Both the position numbers and the translations under genes were made by a program. Shown piece by piece: positions 1 to 7,213 of a stretch of 33,951 bases of DNA. Where the stretch lies: NCBI GenBank assembly GCA_031404635.1, contig JANNHY010000423.1, positions 1-33,951 of the forward strand. Reading direction: 5' to 3'. This stretch comes from JAENVT01 sp031404635 (GTDB lineage Bacteria; Actinomycetota; Acidimicrobiia; Acidimicrobiales; Ilumatobacteraceae). The notes beneath the pieces were generated by a model that saw only the letters and a list, made by a program, of their open reading frames with translations, was not told where the DNA came from and did not search any database. The first letter of the stretch is position 1. Each line of letters begins with the position of its first letter.

Positions 1-1
1 T

Positions 2-322
2 ATCCGACTGGATAGCGGACGAATCCTCGCGCCAGCCACTCTCGTTTACGAAACCTACGGAACACTCAACACGGCTGCCTCCAATGCCATTCTGGTCGGA
101 CATGCCTGGACCGGAAATGCCCACCTGGCCGGCAAGCTGAGTGCCGACGATCCAAAACTGGGCTGGTGGGATACCATCGTCGGCCCGGGTAAGCTTCTTG
201 ATACCGATCGCTATTTTGTCACTCAGGGGCTCGTGTGCTGTTGTGGGACCTCGATCCTCAAGGGGCGGCCACCTTCTTCTTCCGGGTCCGAGCCGTGGTC
301 AAAGGAGGTGCCGAGCGGCTGA
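2..322 (+). pseudogene. metX: homoserine O-acetyltransferase (MetX) fragment, truncated at both ends
   Basis: The frame starting at base 2 reads as the N-terminal part of the alpha/beta-hydrolase homoserine O-acetyltransferase, the first step of methionine synthesis from homoserine. Recognisable blocks are LVYETYGTLN, a degraded GHAWTGNAH block matching the usual CHALSGDAH, and GWWDTIVGPGKLLDTDRYFV. MetX-like sequence stops at about base 220, before the nucleophile-serine region, and the frame then runs through ParA coding sequence to a stop at 320-322. The 5' end lies off the window. My hand count gives about 57% GC for bases 1-220, lower than the genes that follow, with AT-rich codons such as aaa, ctt, tat and ttt. 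This suggests DNA of different origin: either a rearrangement or an assembly chimera. As present it cannot encode a working enzyme. Confidence 0.7.
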
Positions 323-882
323 TCGGCAGTAAGGGATCGCTCGGCGCCCACGTCCATGCCACCGATTACGCCGGGTTGCACATCGTCCCTGCCGACTTCT
401 CGCTTCGTCACCTCGACCTGCAGCTCGACGACACCAAGCGGCCCACCCGGCGCCTCGCCACGCTGTTGCAGCCTCTCGCCGAACGCTACGACGTGGCAAT
501 CCTCGATTGTCCGCCCGGCATCACTCTGGCCAGTGAGAGCGTGTTCGCCGCGACCGACGCGCTCCTTGTGCCGACCATTCCCACCACGCTGTCGAAGCGC
601 ACGCTCGACCAACTCTCCGACTACCTCGCCGACCATTCCGGTGGCCCGGCCATCCTGCCATTCGCATCGATGGTCGATCGACGCCGGAAACTGCAACGCG
701 AAGTCGCCACCAGGCTGGCCGAGGAGACGCCCGGCTTCTTGCCCACTGCGATTCCCAACGCCAGTGTCATCGAGCAGATGGGCATCGAGCGGTCGCCGGT
801 CGGTGTCTACGCACCGACCAGCCCGTCGGCAGCGGCGTTCCGTCAGTTGTGGGCCGACATCGCCGCCCAACTCTGGAAGTGA
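235..882 (+). CDS. ParA-family ATPase, 5'-truncated (no Walker A)
   Basis: This encodes the body of a ParA/Soj-type P-loop ATPase of the chromosome or plasmid partition family. Present are the A' motif (LLWDLDPQGAAT, residues 2-13), the Walker B-like segment VAILDCPPG around residues 88-96, and the C-terminal PTIPTTLS region typical of ParA/MinD proteins. The N-terminal 30 or so residues with the KGGVGKT Walker A are missing. ParA-like reading can be followed back only to about base 223 (GARVLLWD), where metX sequence begins in another frame. The GTG at 235 is therefore simply the first available start, not a natural one. Without Walker A the 215-aa product should not bind ATP. No parB or parS-like site is visible. 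The downstream recombinase has its own promoter. ParA assignment is strong; whether the truncation is biological is uncertain. Confidence 0.75.
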   Translation: MLLWDLDPQGAATFFFRVRAVVKGGAERLIGSKGSLGAHVHATDYAGLHIVPADFSLRHLDLQLDDTKRPTRRLATLLQPLAERYDVAILDCPPGITLASESVFAATDALLVPTIPTTLSKRTLDQLSDYLADHSGGPAILPFASMVDRRRKLQREVATRLAEETPGFLPTAIPNASVIEQMGIERSPVGVYAPTSPSAAAFRQLWADIAAQLWK

Positions 883-939
883 CGCCGAGACCTGAGGCCT
901 TCAGGACGATCGAACTCTCAACAATTTCACGTAAAAGTG

Positions 940-975
940 TTGACCGATTGACGCCTTGGAAGGTATCCTGCGATC
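940..975 (+). promoter_or_regulatory. promoter for the recombinase-like gene (leaderless)
   Basis: TTGACC at 940-945 and TATCCT at 964-969 are separated by 18 bp. The -10 ends 7 bp before the GTG at 976, so transcription should begin at the start codon itself. No Shine-Dalgarno sequence is present, which agrees with a leaderless mRNA. Confidence 0.5.
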
Positions 976-1497
976 GTGCCCACCGAGTCACTGACCGACG
1001 AACAGATCGCTCGATTGCTCGCCGTCACCAGCGACCAGCGCACCGCGTTGCTCATCCGGCTGCTCTTGCTCGAGGGATTCGGCCTCGGTGAAATCCTCGC
1101 CCTCGACCACGAGCAGATCGTTGGCTCCCGGCACTCGATGAGCGCCCAACTTCAGCGGCATGGGCGGCCGCAATCGATCGTCCTCCACGTCGATACCTGC
1201 GCGGCCGTCGCCACACTGCAACGCTCGGCGGGAACCACCGGGCCGCTGCTGTCAGCCGCCCAGCCGGCCGGAGCAGGTCAGCGGATCACCCGGTTCGGTG
1301 CCGACTACCTAATCAAGCAAGCTGCGTTCGCGGCGGGACTCGACACCAGTGTGTCGGCCAATGTGCTGCGCCGATCTCACGTTGCAGCGGCCCAGCGCCG
1401 GGGGGTCCACATCCTCGACACCCGTGATCGCATGGGCCACAGCGACGTGCGAACCACCCATCGCCACCTCGGCGATGGGCCATCCACCAACCCATGA
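976..1497 (+). CDS. degenerate tyrosine recombinase (phage-integrase fold)
   Basis: The 173-aa product resembles only the C-terminal catalytic domain of XerC/D-type tyrosine recombinases and has no N-terminal SAM-like DNA-binding domain. The LLLLEGFGLGEILAL block aligns with XerC's ATGLRVSEL, with Gly at the first catalytic Arg. NVLRRSH aligns with HKLRHS, so the box-II His is Asn while the second Arg is kept. DRMGHSDVRTTHRHL aligns with LLGHSSLSTTQIYTH, keeping the GH motif but with His where the nucleophilic Tyr should be. Three of the key catalytic residues thus seem lost, and strand cleavage is unlikely. It may be a DNA-binding relic or a repurposed protein. The start is GTG at 976, supported by a leaderless promoter. 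It is followed after 24 bp by hsp20 and could be co-transcribed with it. Confidence 0.6.
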   Translation: MPTESLTDEQIARLLAVTSDQRTALLIRLLLLEGFGLGEILALDHEQIVGSRHSMSAQLQRHGRPQSIVLHVDTCAAVATLQRSAGTTGPLLSAAQPAGAGQRITRFGADYLIKQAAFAAGLDTSVSANVLRRSHVAAAQRRGVHILDTRDRMGHSDVRTTHRHLGDGPSTNP

Positions 1498-1521
1498 CTC
1501 CCCGGAAAGGAGCACATTCCC

Positions 1522-1980
1522 ATGTCCACCCTGTTGCGATTTGACCCATTCGGCGACATCGACCGAATGTTCGACCAAGCATTCAATCAGCGCCGGCGCC
1601 CCAGTTTCCCGATGGACGCGTATCGCCATGGCGATACGGTCGTCGTCCACTTCGACCTCCCCGGCGTCGACCCCGAGTCGGTCTCGCTCGAGTACGAACG
1701 GCAGATTCTCTCGGTCTCGGCGGAGCGCTCGTGGCGACCGGTGGAGGGCGACCAGCTGCTGGCATCCGAGCGGGTGCACGGCACGTTCCAGCGCCAACTG
1801 CTGCTCGGCGACGGTCTCGACGCCGATCGAATGCACGCCACGTACGAGCACGGCGTGCTGACGGTCACGATTCCCGTCGCCGAGAAGGCCAAGCCGCGGC
1901 GCATCGAGGTCACGGTCAACCGCACCTCCACCTCACTCGACAGCGGCGAACAGTCTATGGTCGACACGACCGCGAACTGA
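1522..1980 (+). CDS. small heat shock protein, Hsp20/alpha-crystallin family
   Basis: This encodes an ATP-independent holdase chaperone that binds unfolding proteins in the cytoplasm. The product is 152 aa, the usual length. The N-terminal arm (LLRFDPFGDIDRMFDQAF) is followed by an alpha-crystallin domain from about residue 35 to 132. It carries the typical DLPGVDPESVSLEYE strand region, the ERVHGTFQRQLLL strand and the YEHGVLTVTIPVAEKAKPRRI signature near the end, which matches the GVLTV/P motif of the family. A Shine-Dalgarno GGAAAGGAG lies at about 1503-1511, some ten bases before the ATG. The gap of 24 bp after the recombinase-like gene allows read-through. No HrcA (CIRCE) or HspR inverted repeat was seen upstream. 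Confidence 0.93.
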   Translation: MSTLLRFDPFGDIDRMFDQAFNQRRRPSFPMDAYRHGDTVVVHFDLPGVDPESVSLEYERQILSVSAERSWRPVEGDQLLASERVHGTFQRQLLLGDGLDADRMHATYEHGVLTVTIPVAEKAKPRRIEVTVNRTSTSLDSGEQSMVDTTAN

Positions 1981-2319
1981 CGCCGGCACGATCCGGCGGT
2001 GACGCGTCAGGTCACCACGAAGTCACATCCGTACTCATCAGAGCTCGCTGGCCAGTTCGACGACATCGGGATGAAAGCGAACGAGCCGGTCGATGTCACG
2101 GCCGTGCGGGCATCGGCGCCCAACTGGGCAGCCCCAGAATGATACGTAGCGTTCTGGGCGTGCCCAGTTGGGAGGCCGAGCAGACGGGGCGCCACCGCGA
2201 TGAGAGATGTGCGCCCGGCGGCGGCTCATCGCTCATCGCCCGGCTCCCGGCCGCTGATCAGAGACTTGGGCCGGAAGTCCCTACCGGCCGGTCGGACGGT
2301 GGTTTAGGATCGAAACCCG
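1981..2319. other. 339-bp intergenic stretch with two hairpins, no convincing gene
   Basis: Between hsp20 and the desaturase I see no supported gene. It contains the long inverted repeat at 2119-2172 and a smaller one pairing GCGATGAG (2197-2204) with CTCATCGC (2225-2232), the latter repeated in tandem. A short minus-strand reading ending in DIDRLVRFHPDVVELASEL (stop near 2038) looks protein-like but has no start or upstream continuation, because the inverted repeat interrupts it. It could be the tail of a lost gene. TAGGAT at 2305-2310 is a possible -10 for the desaturase, 7-10 bp before its ATG. Confidence 0.5.
2119..2172. repeat. 21-bp inverted repeat with 12-bp loop
   Basis: The arms 2119-2139 and 2152-2172 are reverse complements over 21 bp with only two adjacent mismatches. 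The outer part CCCAACTGGGCA/TGCCCAGTTGGG is perfect. The 12-bp loop is TGATACGTAGCG. There is no T-run after either arm, so if it is a terminator for hsp20 it is of the actinobacterial U-less type. A protein-binding site or a REP-like element is also possible. Confidence 0.7.
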
Positions 2320-3381
2320 ATGAGTTCCGAGGCCCGCCTGCTCCCTCGCCCGCGCAGCGATTCGCTCAACGATGTGCGCACGGTCATTCCCGACTCGTGC
2401 TACGAACGGTCGACCTCGCGGGCCATGTGGGCATTGCTGCAGGCGGTCACACTGTACGTGGCGCCGGTGGTGGGACTGGCGCTCACCGACCGATGGTGGG
2501 CGTTGCTCGTTCTGTGGCCCCTGGCCGGACTGGGCGTGGCGGGGCTCTTCGTGCTCGGTCACGATGCCTCGCACGGCGCGCTGGTCGACTCGCGCCGCCT
2601 GAACCGGGTCATCGCTCAGTTGTGCATGGCGCCGAGCGTGCACGTCGAAGCCGCCTGGGACCTTGGCCACAACCGAATCCATCACGGTTACACCACCCGC
2701 CAGGGCTTCGATTTCGTGTGGCACCCGGCCACCCCCGACGAGTATCGGGCATTGGGTCGCCTCGCCCGGCTGCGTCACCGGTTCGAATGGTCGTGCTTCG
2801 GTTCCGGTGCCTACTTCCTGCGCGTGGTGTGGTGGGAGAAGATGTGGCGCTTCAACGCACCCGGTAAACGTCATGGAGCGATCGTGCGCGACAAGATCAC
2901 GCTCGGATCGATGCTCGCCGTGGTCGTGGCCGTCTCGGCGGTGCTCGGTGGGTTGACGGGTGGCTGGTTCGGTGCGGCGTGGATGCCGGTCAAGCTGTTC
3001 GTGGTGCCGTTCCTACTGTTCGTGCACATCATCGGCTGGACCGTCTACGTGCATCACGTGTCGCCCGACATCCGCTGGTGGACGCGGCGTGACTGGACAC
3101 AGTTCAAGGGGCAGATGGAATCCACCACCATCGTGCGCGTGCCCCGCGTGGTGAATCGACTGTGGTTCCACAACATCTTCATCCATGTTCCTCATCATGT
3201 GGATGCCCGCATCCGCTTCGACAAGCTTCCGAAGGCTGCAGCGGCGATCGCCGCCGCATACCCACACACGGTTCATTCGTCGCAGTTCTCGATTCGCCAG
3301 TATGTCGGCACCACTCGGGCGTGCAAGCTGTACGACTTCGAGGCGGGGCGCTGGTTGCCGTACTCGGCAGCTCGAATCTGA
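2320..3381 (+). CDS. membrane fatty acid desaturase
   Basis: This is an integral-membrane di-iron acyl-lipid or acyl-CoA desaturase that introduces cis double bonds into fatty acyl chains, likely for membrane fluidity control. All three histidine boxes of the family are present: HDASH at residues 81-85, HNRIHH at 117-122 and HVPHH at 289-293. Hydrophobic spans lie at about 38-75 and 195-255. The length of 353 aa and the HxxxH/HxxxHH/HxxHH spacing fit the omega-6/FADS-like superfamily (Pfam FA_desaturase). ATG 2320 was chosen because a TAGGAT -10-like element ends 10 bp upstream and no Shine-Dalgarno is visible. No ferredoxin or reductase partner is adjacent. Substrate and regiospecificity cannot be told from the sequence. 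Confidence 0.88.
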   Translation: MSSEARLLPRPRSDSLNDVRTVIPDSCYERSTSRAMWALLQAVTLYVAPVVGLALTDRWWALLVLWPLAGLGVAGLFVLGHDASHGALVDSRRLNRVIAQLCMAPSVHVEAAWDLGHNRIHHGYTTRQGFDFVWHPATPDEYRALGRLARLRHRFEWSCFGSGAYFLRVVWWEKMWRFNAPGKRHGAIVRDKITLGSMLAVVVAVSAVLGGLTGGWFGAAWMPVKLFVVPFLLFVHIIGWTVYVHHVSPDIRWWTRRDWTQFKGQMESTTIVRVPRVVNRLWFHNIFIHVPHHVDARIRFDKLPKAAAAIAAAYPHTVHSSQFSIRQYVGTTRACKLYDFEAGRWLPYSAARI

Positions 3382-3518
3382 CCGATCCCGGTCAGTCGAA
3401 TCGGCGAGTGGGTCCTAGGTCTAAAGCGCGATTCCCTCGTGGACAATGTCCGCGTACCGTTCGGGTTCGGGTCAGTGGGCGAACGTAGTGCCATACCGCA
3501 GCAAAAGGAGACACACCG

Positions 3519-4568
3519 ATGCACACTCGACCAGCACGTCCTGCACGTCCGCGCCTCGTCGCCGCACTCGCGGCTCTGGTGGTCGCACCGTTGCTCACGA
3601 CTACGCTCCCTAGCCCAGTACAGGCCGCGAAGTCAGCGGGCTGCGAGGGAGGCGGATACAAACTCGTCAACCTCTCCACGAACACGGTCGTGGCATCCGG
3701 GGAGGTCGACCGGACGATCCCGGCTGCCAGCCTCGGTGCGAGCACCGCGAGGTTCGGAGTACGTGGCGTTTACAACGGATTCGACGTCGGCCTCGCCGAC
3801 TTCGCGGTGTTCGATTACGCATTCACGGGAGCGCCGAACCCGCTCGACATGACCGGCGGCGTACGCACGCCCGTCTTCGCCAGCAAGCTTCCAAATCATC
3901 GAGGCCTGACCTTGACCAGCGCCATCACCGCCGAACTGTCGGGCGACGACATGGTGATCTCCCGCACGGGCCCTGGGTTGACGATGAAGATCCAGGCCAA
4001 GGACTGCGCCGCCGGTGGCATCTTCCAGATGGAAGTCGAGCGCGGCGACGGTACGCGGACACGGATCGTGCACACTCTTGCCCAGTCGACAAACCCGGCG
4101 CTCACACCGTTCTACTTCGACAACCCGAACTTCCGGGCTCGTGTCGGCCAGTTTCTGGGTGACGACTGCACGAGCATCACGACGGGCCCGCCCAGCCAGT
4201 TCTGTGTGCGAGTCACCACACGAGTCAACATTGCCAACGGCTTCTCGAAGAGGTTCGTTGCCCGAGACAGCGCGCAGGTCGCGGCGCGGATTGCCCAGGT
4301 TGACTGTGGCGCTCCCGTCGACCCGCTTATCGACCACTGCGGCGGCGTCTCGGTGTGGGATGTCGCCAGTGGCGGCCGAATGGGGTTCGTTACCGGGGAA
4401 GATGCCGTTGAGGTCGCCAATCCTCCCACCGTCTGTGTGCGCAATTGCCAGGCGCAGAACCAGGTCAACGGCCGATTGGAAGTGCTCGGCTTCCCGTTCC
4501 CGGTGCCTGTCGCCAGCCGACTGGCACCAACGGTCTCAGGGCTTCCGCTTCCGCCGCTGACGCCGTAA
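3519..4568 (+). CDS. secreted cysteine-containing protein of unknown function
   Basis: The 349-aa product begins with an Arg-rich n-region and a hydrophobic stretch (residues about 13-30) ending in PSPVQA-A, a good Sec signal peptide cleaved near residue 36. The mature part is rich in beta-type residues and carries eight cysteines (GCEGG, DCAAG, DDCTS, FCVRV, DCGAP, HCGGV, VCVRNC), which implies disulfide bonds outside the cell. The C-terminus is Pro-rich with no sorting signal or membrane anchor. I do not recognise a family. An AAAAGGAG ribosome-binding site precedes the ATG by 8 bases. The gene stands alone, and a strong hairpin terminator follows at 4577. It is probably monocistronic and exported; its function is unknown. 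Confidence 0.8.
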   Translation: MHTRPARPARPRLVAALAALVVAPLLTTTLPSPVQAAKSAGCEGGGYKLVNLSTNTVVASGEVDRTIPAASLGASTARFGVRGVYNGFDVGLADFAVFDYAFTGAPNPLDMTGGVRTPVFASKLPNHRGLTLTSAITAELSGDDMVISRTGPGLTMKIQAKDCAAGGIFQMEVERGDGTRTRIVHTLAQSTNPALTPFYFDNPNFRARVGQFLGDDCTSITTGPPSQFCVRVTTRVNIANGFSKRFVARDSAQVAARIAQVDCGAPVDPLIDHCGGVSVWDVASGGRMGFVTGEDAVEVANPPTVCVRNCQAQNQVNGRLEVLGFPFPVPVASRLAPTVSGLPLPPLTP

Positions 4569-4576
4569 AACACGAA

Positions 4577-4608
4577 GACGGGCCGTGCACGAGCGTGCAC
4601 GGCCCGTC
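4577..4608. terminator. bidirectional hairpin terminator
   Basis: GACGGGCCGTGCAC (4577-4590) and its perfect complement (4595-4608) form a 14-bp stem with a GAGC tetraloop, sitting between two convergent genes. An AAAA run lies at 4567-4570, so on the minus strand the stem is followed shortly by a T-tract. It should end transcription of the secreted-protein gene and, read from the other side, of the DUF1989 gene whose stop codon overlaps the stem. Confidence 0.85.
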
Positions 4609-5206
4609 AGGGCACGACCAGTTCGACGTCGACAGGGGTGCCGCCGCCGGGACCATTGATCGGTACGATGTCCATCGGGCAGGCCGAGGCAACCACGACC
4701 ACATCGACCTCGGCGCGGAACACCACGCTGTCGCCGGGTGCCGACACCGTCGGCTCGAAGGTGATGTTGCCGTCGAGGTCCCATGGGATGTTCATGAACA
4801 GATTCAGCGGAGCCGGGACAGGCGAGTTGCGCACGATCGACATCTCGGCCAGCGCTTCGGCAAAGTTGGTGCAACACGACCGGTGGCCGGGCGCGGCGCC
4901 CAGTTGCGCGTAGCGGATCGGGTCGCAGGCCGCGATCACGGTGTCGTGCACGCCGGGGCTCGTGTCTTCGATCATCGTGAGGATCGTGGCCCGGTCCTCG
5001 TCGAGCATCTCGTCGCCGGGGCGCGGTCGCAGGTTCCGCCAGCGGATGCGCGAGTGCTGCATCGACATGGCGATCTCCGGCCGATCCGCCCGCAGCGCCC
5101 AGAAGTCGACCACTTGAGTTCCGTGGGTGTTGACCACCCGCACCGTGTCGGCGGCGTTGACGCGGACGGCGCGGGCATGACTCCCCGGCACGGTGATGCT
5201 AGGCAT
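4607..5206 (-). CDS. DUF1989 / urea carboxylase-associated family protein
   Basis: The 199-aa protein matches the DUF1989 family, which includes the urea-carboxylase-associated proteins UAAP1/2 of unknown biochemical role with a cupin-like fold. Conserved blocks are HDTVIAACDPIRYAQL (about residues 88-103), RSCCTNFAEAL, NLFMNIPWDLDGN and SACPMDIVPINGPGG near the C-terminus. The Cys and His/Asp residues in these blocks are those normally invariant. Translation from ATG 5206 is favoured by a GGAGGT Shine-Dalgarno six bases upstream; longer in-frame starts have no such site. No urea carboxylase, allophanate hydrolase or transporter lies nearby, so it is an orphan member here. It is divergent from the ModA-like gene, with a 95-bp shared promoter region. 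Confidence 0.85.
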   Translation of the reverse strand: MPSITVPGSHARAVRVNAADTVRVVNTHGTQVVDFWALRADRPEIAMSMQHSRIRWRNLRPRPGDEMLDEDRATILTMIEDTSPGVHDTVIAACDPIRYAQLGAAPGHRSCCTNFAEALAEMSIVRNSPVPAPLNLFMNIPWDLDGNITFEPTVSAPGDSVVFRAEVDVVVVASACPMDIVPINGPGGGTPVDVELVVP

Positions 5207-5301
5207 GAGACCTCCGTTGTGACGACAGATCCACAACGTAGTTGGATGCAACGGTTGATCCGTTGCTCCTTTGTTAGTTACGTGATGACTATTGTGAGGT
5301 T

Positions 5302-6090
5302 GTGCGCAAGGCAACTCAACTTCTCGTGTCCGGTATCGCCCTCTTCGGTTTCGTGGGTGCCTCATGCGGGGACGACTCCGAATCCTCCGAGGCTCCGACG
5401 GCAGCGTCGTCAGCATCGGGTGACGTGGTGGTGTTCGCAGCGTCGTCGTTGACGGAGGCGTTCACCGAGATGGGTGACACGTTCGAGGTTGCGAACCCTG
5501 ACGCCGGGGCGACGTTCAACTTCGCCGGTTCAGGTGACCTGGTCACACAGATCACCGAGGGTGCGCCGGCCGACATCTTCGTGTCTGCCGACGATTCGAA
5601 CATGACCAAGCTGACCGAGGCGGGTGAGAACCTTGGTGACCCGGTCTCGATCGCCAAGAACACGATGGAGATCATCGTCGAGAAGGGCAATCCGAGGGCC
5701 ATCACAGGAGTCGCCGATCTGGCGAAATCGGACCTGATCGTGGTGCTGTGCGCCGAGACAGTTCCGTGCGGCACGGGTGCTGCCACGATCCTCGACAACG
5801 CTGGTGTCACGGTGGCGCCGAAGAGCTTGGAGGACAAGGTCAAGGGCGTTGTGACGAAGGTGTCGGCTGGCGAGGCCGATGCGGGCATTGTCTTCGTCAC
5901 GGATGTGCAGGCCGCAGGCGACAGTTCCGAGGGCATCGAGATCCCTGCCGACGTCAACGTGGTCAACAACTATTCGATCGTGCTGACGAAGCAAGCACCA
6001 AACCCTGCAGTGGCGCGGGTCTTCATCGAGTTCGTCGTCGGCGACGCCGGGCAGGCGATCCTCGCCAAGCACGGATTCCTCGCACCGTGA
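5302..6090 (+). CDS. modA: molybdate-type ABC transporter substrate-binding lipoprotein (ModA-like), orphan
   Basis: This is a periplasmic-type binding protein of the ModA/WtpA class that captures molybdate or tungstate for an ABC importer. The 262-aa product has a lipoprotein signal (hydrophobic 8-20, lipobox GASC with Cys22) and a low-complexity Ser/Ala linker. The ModA core starts at VVVFAASSLTEAFTEM (residues about 42-57) and includes FAGSGDLVTQITEGAPADIFVSA, which supplies the anion-binding Ser residues. GEADAGIVFVTD follows further on. The start is GTG 5302. TATTGT at 5290-5295 would place +1 exactly on it, so the mRNA is probably leaderless. No modB or modC follows; msrB comes 166 bp later. 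The permease and ATPase must be elsewhere, or the protein has another role. Family call firm, ligand inferred. Confidence 0.88.
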   Translation: MRKATQLLVSGIALFGFVGASCGDDSESSEAPTAASSASGDVVVFAASSLTEAFTEMGDTFEVANPDAGATFNFAGSGDLVTQITEGAPADIFVSADDSNMTKLTEAGENLGDPVSIAKNTMEIIVEKGNPRAITGVADLAKSDLIVVLCAETVPCGTGAATILDNAGVTVAPKSLEDKVKGVVTKVSAGEADAGIVFVTDVQAAGDSSEGIEIPADVNVVNNYSIVLTKQAPNPAVARVFIEFVVGDAGQAILAKHGFLAP

Positions 6091-6256
6091 GTCGTCGGTC
6101 GATTGGGCCCGATGTTGACGGCGTGGATCGAGGCTAAGGTCTCCTGTGCGTTGAGTTGAGCAACCTTCGGTGACGGCAGAACCGGCACATGAAGACGACT
6201 CAATCGTCAAGGTGAACGGAAGCTGAACAGTCGGGAACGGGGGGAAGGACGCAGCG

Positions 6257-6661
6257 ATGTCCGAGATCGAACGCACGGACGCCGAATGGCGTGCATCACT
6301 CACCCCAGAGCAGTACGAGGTGCTCCGTCGGGCCGGCACGGAACGCGCCTGGAGTGGCAAGTACGTAAGTGAGCACGCCGACGGCACGTACCGTTGCGCA
6401 GCATGCGGGGCCGAGCTGTTCGACTCGAGCAGCAAGTACGAGTCGCACAGCGGCTGGCCGAGCTTCTATCAGACGAAGGCTGCTGACGCGGTGGAACTCG
6501 TCGATGATGCCAGCCACGGCATGGTCCGCACCGAGGTCCGCTGCCGACGGTGCGGCTCGCACCTCGGCCACCTGTTCCCCGACGGACCGGCACCGACCGG
6601 ACAGCGCTACTGCATGAACAGCGTCGCTCTCGATCTCGTCACCGACACCAGCGACTCCTGA
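6257..6661 (+). CDS. msrB: peptide-methionine (R)-S-oxide reductase MsrB
   Basis: MsrB reduces the R-epimer of methionine sulfoxide in oxidised proteins, using thioredoxin as reductant. The 134-aa single-domain protein has the two zinc-binding CxxC pairs, Cys47/Cys50 (CAAC) and Cys96/Cys99 (CRRC). The catalytic Cys119 lies in the RYCMNS signature, and SGWPSF (residues 65-70) is also conserved. A strong Shine-Dalgarno (GGGGGAAGGA) lies some eight bases before the ATG. A PadR-type regulator begins five bases downstream, suggesting a two-gene operon. The enzyme is expected in the cytoplasm, since no signal peptide is present. Confidence 0.95.
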   Translation: MSEIERTDAEWRASLTPEQYEVLRRAGTERAWSGKYVSEHADGTYRCAACGAELFDSSSKYESHSGWPSFYQTKAADAVELVDDASHGMVRTEVRCRRCGSHLGHLFPDGPAPTGQRYCMNSVALDLVTDTSDS

Positions 6662-6666
6662 GAACA

Positions 6667-7191
6667 GTGGCCAGAACGACCGAGCAACAACTGCTGCTCG
6701 GCGAATGGGCATGCCTTGGCATTCTCTACCCGGCACCCACCCACGGCTTCGCGATCGCCGCCCGGCTCAAACCTGACGGCGATGTCGGCCGGGTGTGGTC
6801 CCTGTCGCGCTCGCTCACCTACCGCTCGCTCGACCAGCTCACCATCCGCGGCTTCATCCAGGCAATCGGCGAGGAACCCGGCATCGCCGGCGGCAATCGC
6901 ACCATCCTCGCCGCCACCCGGGCCGGACGAGCACAGCTCCGCGCCTGGCTGAAGATCCCGGTCGAGCATCTCCGTGACCTGCGTAGCGAACTCCTCCTCA
7001 AACTGATCATCGCCGATCTTTGTGCCGTCGACATCAGCCCGATGCTCGAACGACAGCACGCCCACATCGAACAAATGGCCGGGGCGCTGGCCCGCCAGAC
7101 CGAGCACGACGCACACACCGACCTCGTTTCTCTGTGGCGCAGCGAATCGTCGCAAGCAGCGCTCCGCTTCCTTGAACGATTGGCTACGTAA
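6667..7191 (+). CDS. PadR-like winged-helix transcriptional regulator
   Basis: The 174-aa product has an N-terminal winged-helix region: LLLGEWACLGILYPAPTHGFAIAARL, then SLTYRSLDQLTIRGFIQAI and a wing reaching RTILAATRAGRAQL. This is the PadR pattern, in which LxLLxxxPxHGYxI is followed by YRxLxxLxxxGLI. The C-terminal half (about 95-170) is helical and would serve for dimerisation, as in PadR-s2 proteins. The start GTG 6667 lies five bases after the msrB stop, so translation is probably coupled. PadR proteins often repress detoxification or efflux genes. No ligand-binding clue or operator can be named here. Confidence 0.7.
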   Translation: MARTTEQQLLLGEWACLGILYPAPTHGFAIAARLKPDGDVGRVWSLSRSLTYRSLDQLTIRGFIQAIGEEPGIAGGNRTILAATRAGRAQLRAWLKIPVEHLRDLRSELLLKLIIADLCAVDISPMLERQHAHIEQMAGALARQTEHDAHTDLVSLWRSESSQAALRFLERLAT

Positions 7192-7213
7192 GCCGCTTCA
7201 CTTCCCGAGTCAT

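Noticed and set aside
223..870. Long minus-strand reading frame opposite parA
   Set aside because: It mirrors the ParA frame with Arg/Gly/Asp-rich composition and no motif, an antisense shadow in GC-rich DNA.
2007..2229. Short minus-strand frames in the hsp20-desaturase gap
   Set aside because: No start signal or full domain. The protein-like tail is too short to name and is cut by the inverted repeat.
5207..5301. Molybdenum-cofactor riboswitch ahead of the ModA-like gene
   Set aside because: The gap is only 95 bp, shows no strong structured element, and the transcript looks leaderless.
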